Assembly (NCBI GenBank): GCA_025774405.1
Contig: JALGWB010000070.1
Location: 1-8,687 of the forward strand
DNA from: a bacterium
GTDB lineage: Bacteria > Arandabacterota > Arandabacteria > Arandabacterales > Arandabacteraceae
Reading direction: 5' to 3'
DNA: 8,687 bases
Positions 7,265 to 8,687 of this stretch are shown piece by piece (the stretch's first letter is position 1; each line of letters starts with the position of its first letter). Under the pieces are notes generated by a model that was not told the origin of the DNA, made no database searches, and was given only the letters and a program-made list of their open reading frames with translations. The position numbers were made by a program, and so were the translations under genes.

Positions 7265-7313
7265 GGGGTCGGAGCCAAAATCGTGCATTTGTGACTTTTT
7301 TAGCTCCGACCCC
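7265..7313. repeat. Palindromic repeat copy 3 between convergent genes
   Basis: The left arm GGGGTCGGAGCCAAAA (7265-7280) pairs with TTTTTAGCTCCGACCCC (7297-7313) with one mismatched position, around a loop of about 16 bases that includes CGTGCAT. This is the complete form of the element seen as single arms at 6572 and 6666. It starts 24 bases after the VOC stop and overlaps the 3' end of mscL. The strong hairpin could stop or pause transcription from both sides, but no T-run follows the outer stem on either strand. It is REP-like in form; no transposase gene is present here. Confidence 0.85.
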
Positions 7314-7737
7314 CGGGGTTGAGGTCCGAGCCGCAGAAAGCGCACTTGGTCGCCTTAAGGGGGATAGAGGAAAGGCAGTATGGACACTCCTTTGTCGTCG
7401 GCGCGGGTGCTGGTGCTTCTGCCTCACGCTTCATCTTGTTGACCGACTTTACAACCATAAAAACGGCAAAGGCAACGATTACGAAGCTCACGACATTGTT
7501 GATAAAGACACCATAGTTTATTGAGACAGCTCCGGCTGCCTGCACGTCCGCCAGCGAGGCATACGGACCTGGTGGTGTGCCCTGCTTAAGAACCGCAAAC
7601 AGGTTTGCGAAATCGACATCGCCCAGGGCAAGCCCAATCGGTGGCATGATAATGTCAGCCACAAGCGACTTAACAACCGTTCCAAAGGCAACGCCTATGA
7701 TGATGCCAACAGCCATGTCAATGACGTTGCCCTTCAC
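7300..7737 (-). CDS. mscL: Large-conductance mechanosensitive channel with C-terminal zinc ribbon
   Basis: MscL forms a homopentameric inner-membrane pore that opens under membrane tension and protects against hypo-osmotic shock. From GTG 7735-7737 the protein has 145 residues. TM1 includes NVIDMAVGIIIGVAFGTVV and the signature SLVADIIMPPIGL (24-36). A periplasmic loop follows, then TM2 with YGVFINNVVSFVIVAFAVFMVVK (75-97). After a Pro/Ala-rich linker comes a zinc ribbon, CPYC-x10-CAFC (Cys118, 121, 132, 135), seen in many MscL proteins. The homology continues upstream to 7770: ISVIKEFKEFAVKGN matches the normal MscL start MSxIKEFxEFAxRGN, but the first codon is ATA, not ATG. The GTG has its own AAGGAG (7744-7749) at six bases. 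It would give a channel lacking the amphipathic S1 helix. The last residues G-R-S and the TAA stop come from the palindromic repeat. Confidence 0.9.
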   Translation of the reverse strand: MKGNVIDMAVGIIIGVAFGTVVKSLVADIIMPPIGLALGDVDFANLFAVLKQGTPPGPYASLADVQAAGAVSINYGVFINNVVSFVIVAFAVFMVVKSVNKMKREAEAPAPAPTTKECPYCLSSIPLKATKCAFCGSDLNPGGRS

Positions 7738-7770
7738 AGCAAACTCCTTAAACTCCTTGATGACTGATAT
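7738..7770 (-). other. mscL: Conserved N-terminal extension of mscL with ATA in place of the start
   Basis: These 11 codons read ATA TCA GTC ATC AAG GAG TTT and on to GCT, giving I-S-V-I-K-E-F-K-E-F-A. They align codon for codon with the MscL N-terminus, including the two Phe residues of the S1 helix. In frame there is no ATG, GTG or TTG between the TGA at 7801-7803 and the GTG at 7737. A purine-rich AAGGGGG (7779-7785) lies 8 bases before the ATA, at the right distance for a start there. Translation could begin at ATA, or the helix may have been lost, or the ATA may be a base-calling error. Confidence 0.6.
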
Positions 7771-7898
7771 CTCCGTCGCCCCCTTCCGTGGATTGACCTC
7801 TCACAGTGTCACACATCACCAGTCGAAGGGTCAATCACAATCGACAGCAGCATTTCGAGAACTGAGATCAGACTAAGCAGGAGTCATCCAATGGAGAT

Positions 7899-8687
7899 CT
7901 ATCTACCAGCCTTGCGAATGCGGCTCTCAACCTTGGCGAGCAGATCGATGGCGAGCCCTTCGTAGCGATCATCGAGCCGGACTTTTGCGAGAAAATCCTT
8001 TGCCTTAAGGTAGTACCCAAGTGCTCCTGAAGCGTCACCCGACTCATAAAGGTCGTCTCCTCGCATAATCAGTAGCTGAGCATACTGAAGGTTGCCATAG
8101 GCATAGTAGGGATTGTGCTTGAGGCTTTCTCTAATAATCCCGATCGCTTCATCATAAGAGGCTTTAGCCATATAGTGCTGGATGAGTATTCCCCAGTAGG
8201 AAGTGTCATCGGGCTGTAGCCGCGTGAGTTCTCGGTAGACCGCAAGCATCTCCTCAGTCCGTCCCTGTCGCCTGTAGATCCAGCCGAGGATTTCAAGACT
8301 CTGGATGTCGCCCTCGTGGTATTTGAGAAACCGCTTGCAGGCATCCTCAGCATGCCCATAAAGCTGCGCATCATAATAGAGCCTTTCGAGAAGGTAGATA
8401 GCCTCATCGCAGTTAGGATTCGATTGGACCGCCTTCTCGAGATGCTCAATGGCAGGCTCACGCTTGCCCTCGCTTTCGTAGAGCTTCCCAAGTGTGAGAT
8501 TTGCCAGCACCAGCATCGGATCGATTTGAAGCGCCCTGATAAGCTCCGCCTTCGCCTCCTCAACCCTCCCGAGCTGACTGAGAGCCACCCCAAGCATACT
8601 ATGAGCTTCGGAGTTGTCAGGTTGTAGCCTGACTACCCGCCTCAGCCTTGCTGCAGCGCTTGCATAATCCCCCCCATCAAAATCAAG
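7899..8687 (-). CDS. Tetratricopeptide-repeat protein (5' part outside window)
   Basis: The frame is open from the TAG at 7899-7901 to the right edge, giving 262 residues. The visible start begins L-D-F-D-G-G-D-Y-A-S-A-A, already within a TPR helix, so the ATG at 8595-8597 is internal and not the start. About six TPR units follow one another. Typical signatures are AHSMLGVALSQLGRVEEAK, ANLTLGKLYESEGKREPAIEH, SLEILGWIYRRQGRTEEMLAVY, YWGILIQHYMAKASYDEAIGII and DDLYESGDASGALGYYLKAKD, often with Pro at the end of the second helix (IDP, NPN, QPDD, NPYY). TPR solenoids bind partner proteins; nothing here identifies the partner. No signal or membrane segment is visible in this part. The protein ends in a basic tail (SRIRKAGR). 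It lies upstream of mscL on the same strand, about 130 bases apart; that gap shows no clear promoter or terminator. Confidence 0.88.
   Translation of the reverse strand, partial: LDFDGGDYASAAARLRRVVRLQPDNSEAHSMLGVALSQLGRVEEAKAELIRALQIDPMLVLANLTLGKLYESEGKREPAIEHLEKAVQSNPNCDEAIYLLERLYYDAQLYGHAEDACKRFLKYHEGDIQSLEILGWIYRRQGRTEEMLAVYRELTRLQPDDTSYWGILIQHYMAKASYDEAIGIIRESLKHNPYYAYGNLQYAQLLIMRGDDLYESGDASGALGYYLKAKDFLAKVRLDDRYEGLAIDLLAKVESRIRKAGR

Noticed and set aside
6986..7345. Minus-strand open frame of 119 codons across the palindrome, with a start-like MHDFGSDP
   Set aside because: It is antisense to the VOC gene and overlaps mscL in another frame. The MHDFGSDP segment is just the repeat translated, which explains its likeness to the M14 N-terminus.
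1..8687. CRISPR array, tRNA or rRNA gene, intact transposase
   Set aside because: I looked on both strands and found no regularly spaced direct repeats, no cloverleaf sequence, and no transposase-like protein.

Overview
The window (8,687 bases, moderate GC) looks like bacterial chromosome from an uncultured or little-studied lineage. The best clue is the C25 (gingipain-like) peptidase with a C-terminal beta-sandwich tail of the T9SS/FlgD-like sorting type. Such tails are common in Bacteroidota and related FCB-type candidate phyla. This placement is inference; there is no rRNA, tRNA or marker gene to confirm it. No phage, CRISPR, plasmid or intact transposon gene is visible.

Layout, left to right: (1) the 3' end of a plus-strand gene (to 161), possibly a PilZ-type domain; (2) a minus-strand four-helix membrane protein of the DUF6544 type (236-1363) with a good sigma70-like promoter upstream; (3) a minus-strand secreted C25 cysteine peptidase (1576-3876); (4) a minus-strand secreted M14 zinc carboxypeptidase (3965 to about 6595); (5) a 280-base divergent intergenic region carrying copies of a short repeat; (6) a plus-strand single-domain VOC (glyoxalase-fold) protein (6876-7241); (7) a palindromic copy of the same repeat between convergent genes; (8) a minus-strand MscL mechanosensitive channel with a C-terminal zinc ribbon (7300-7737, conserved reading to 7770); (9) a minus-strand TPR protein that runs off the right edge (7899-8687).

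The two peptidases lie head to tail, 88 bases apart on the same strand. Both have signal peptides and intact catalytic residues, so they are probably an export-and-degrade pair for extracellular protein or peptide. The other genes look like ordinary, unrelated chromosomal functions.

The most interesting signal is a short dispersed repeat with core GGGGTCGGAGC(C/T)AAAA, followed after one base by CGTGCAT. One copy sits exactly at the start of the M14 gene and supplies an in-frame ATG; taking out its 24 bases leaves an ideal ribosome-site-to-ATG spacing for the native signal peptide. A palindromic copy supplies the last residues and stop codon of mscL. The mscL gene also seems to have lost its normal start: the conserved first Met is an ATA codon. 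I see no convincing new multi-gene system.
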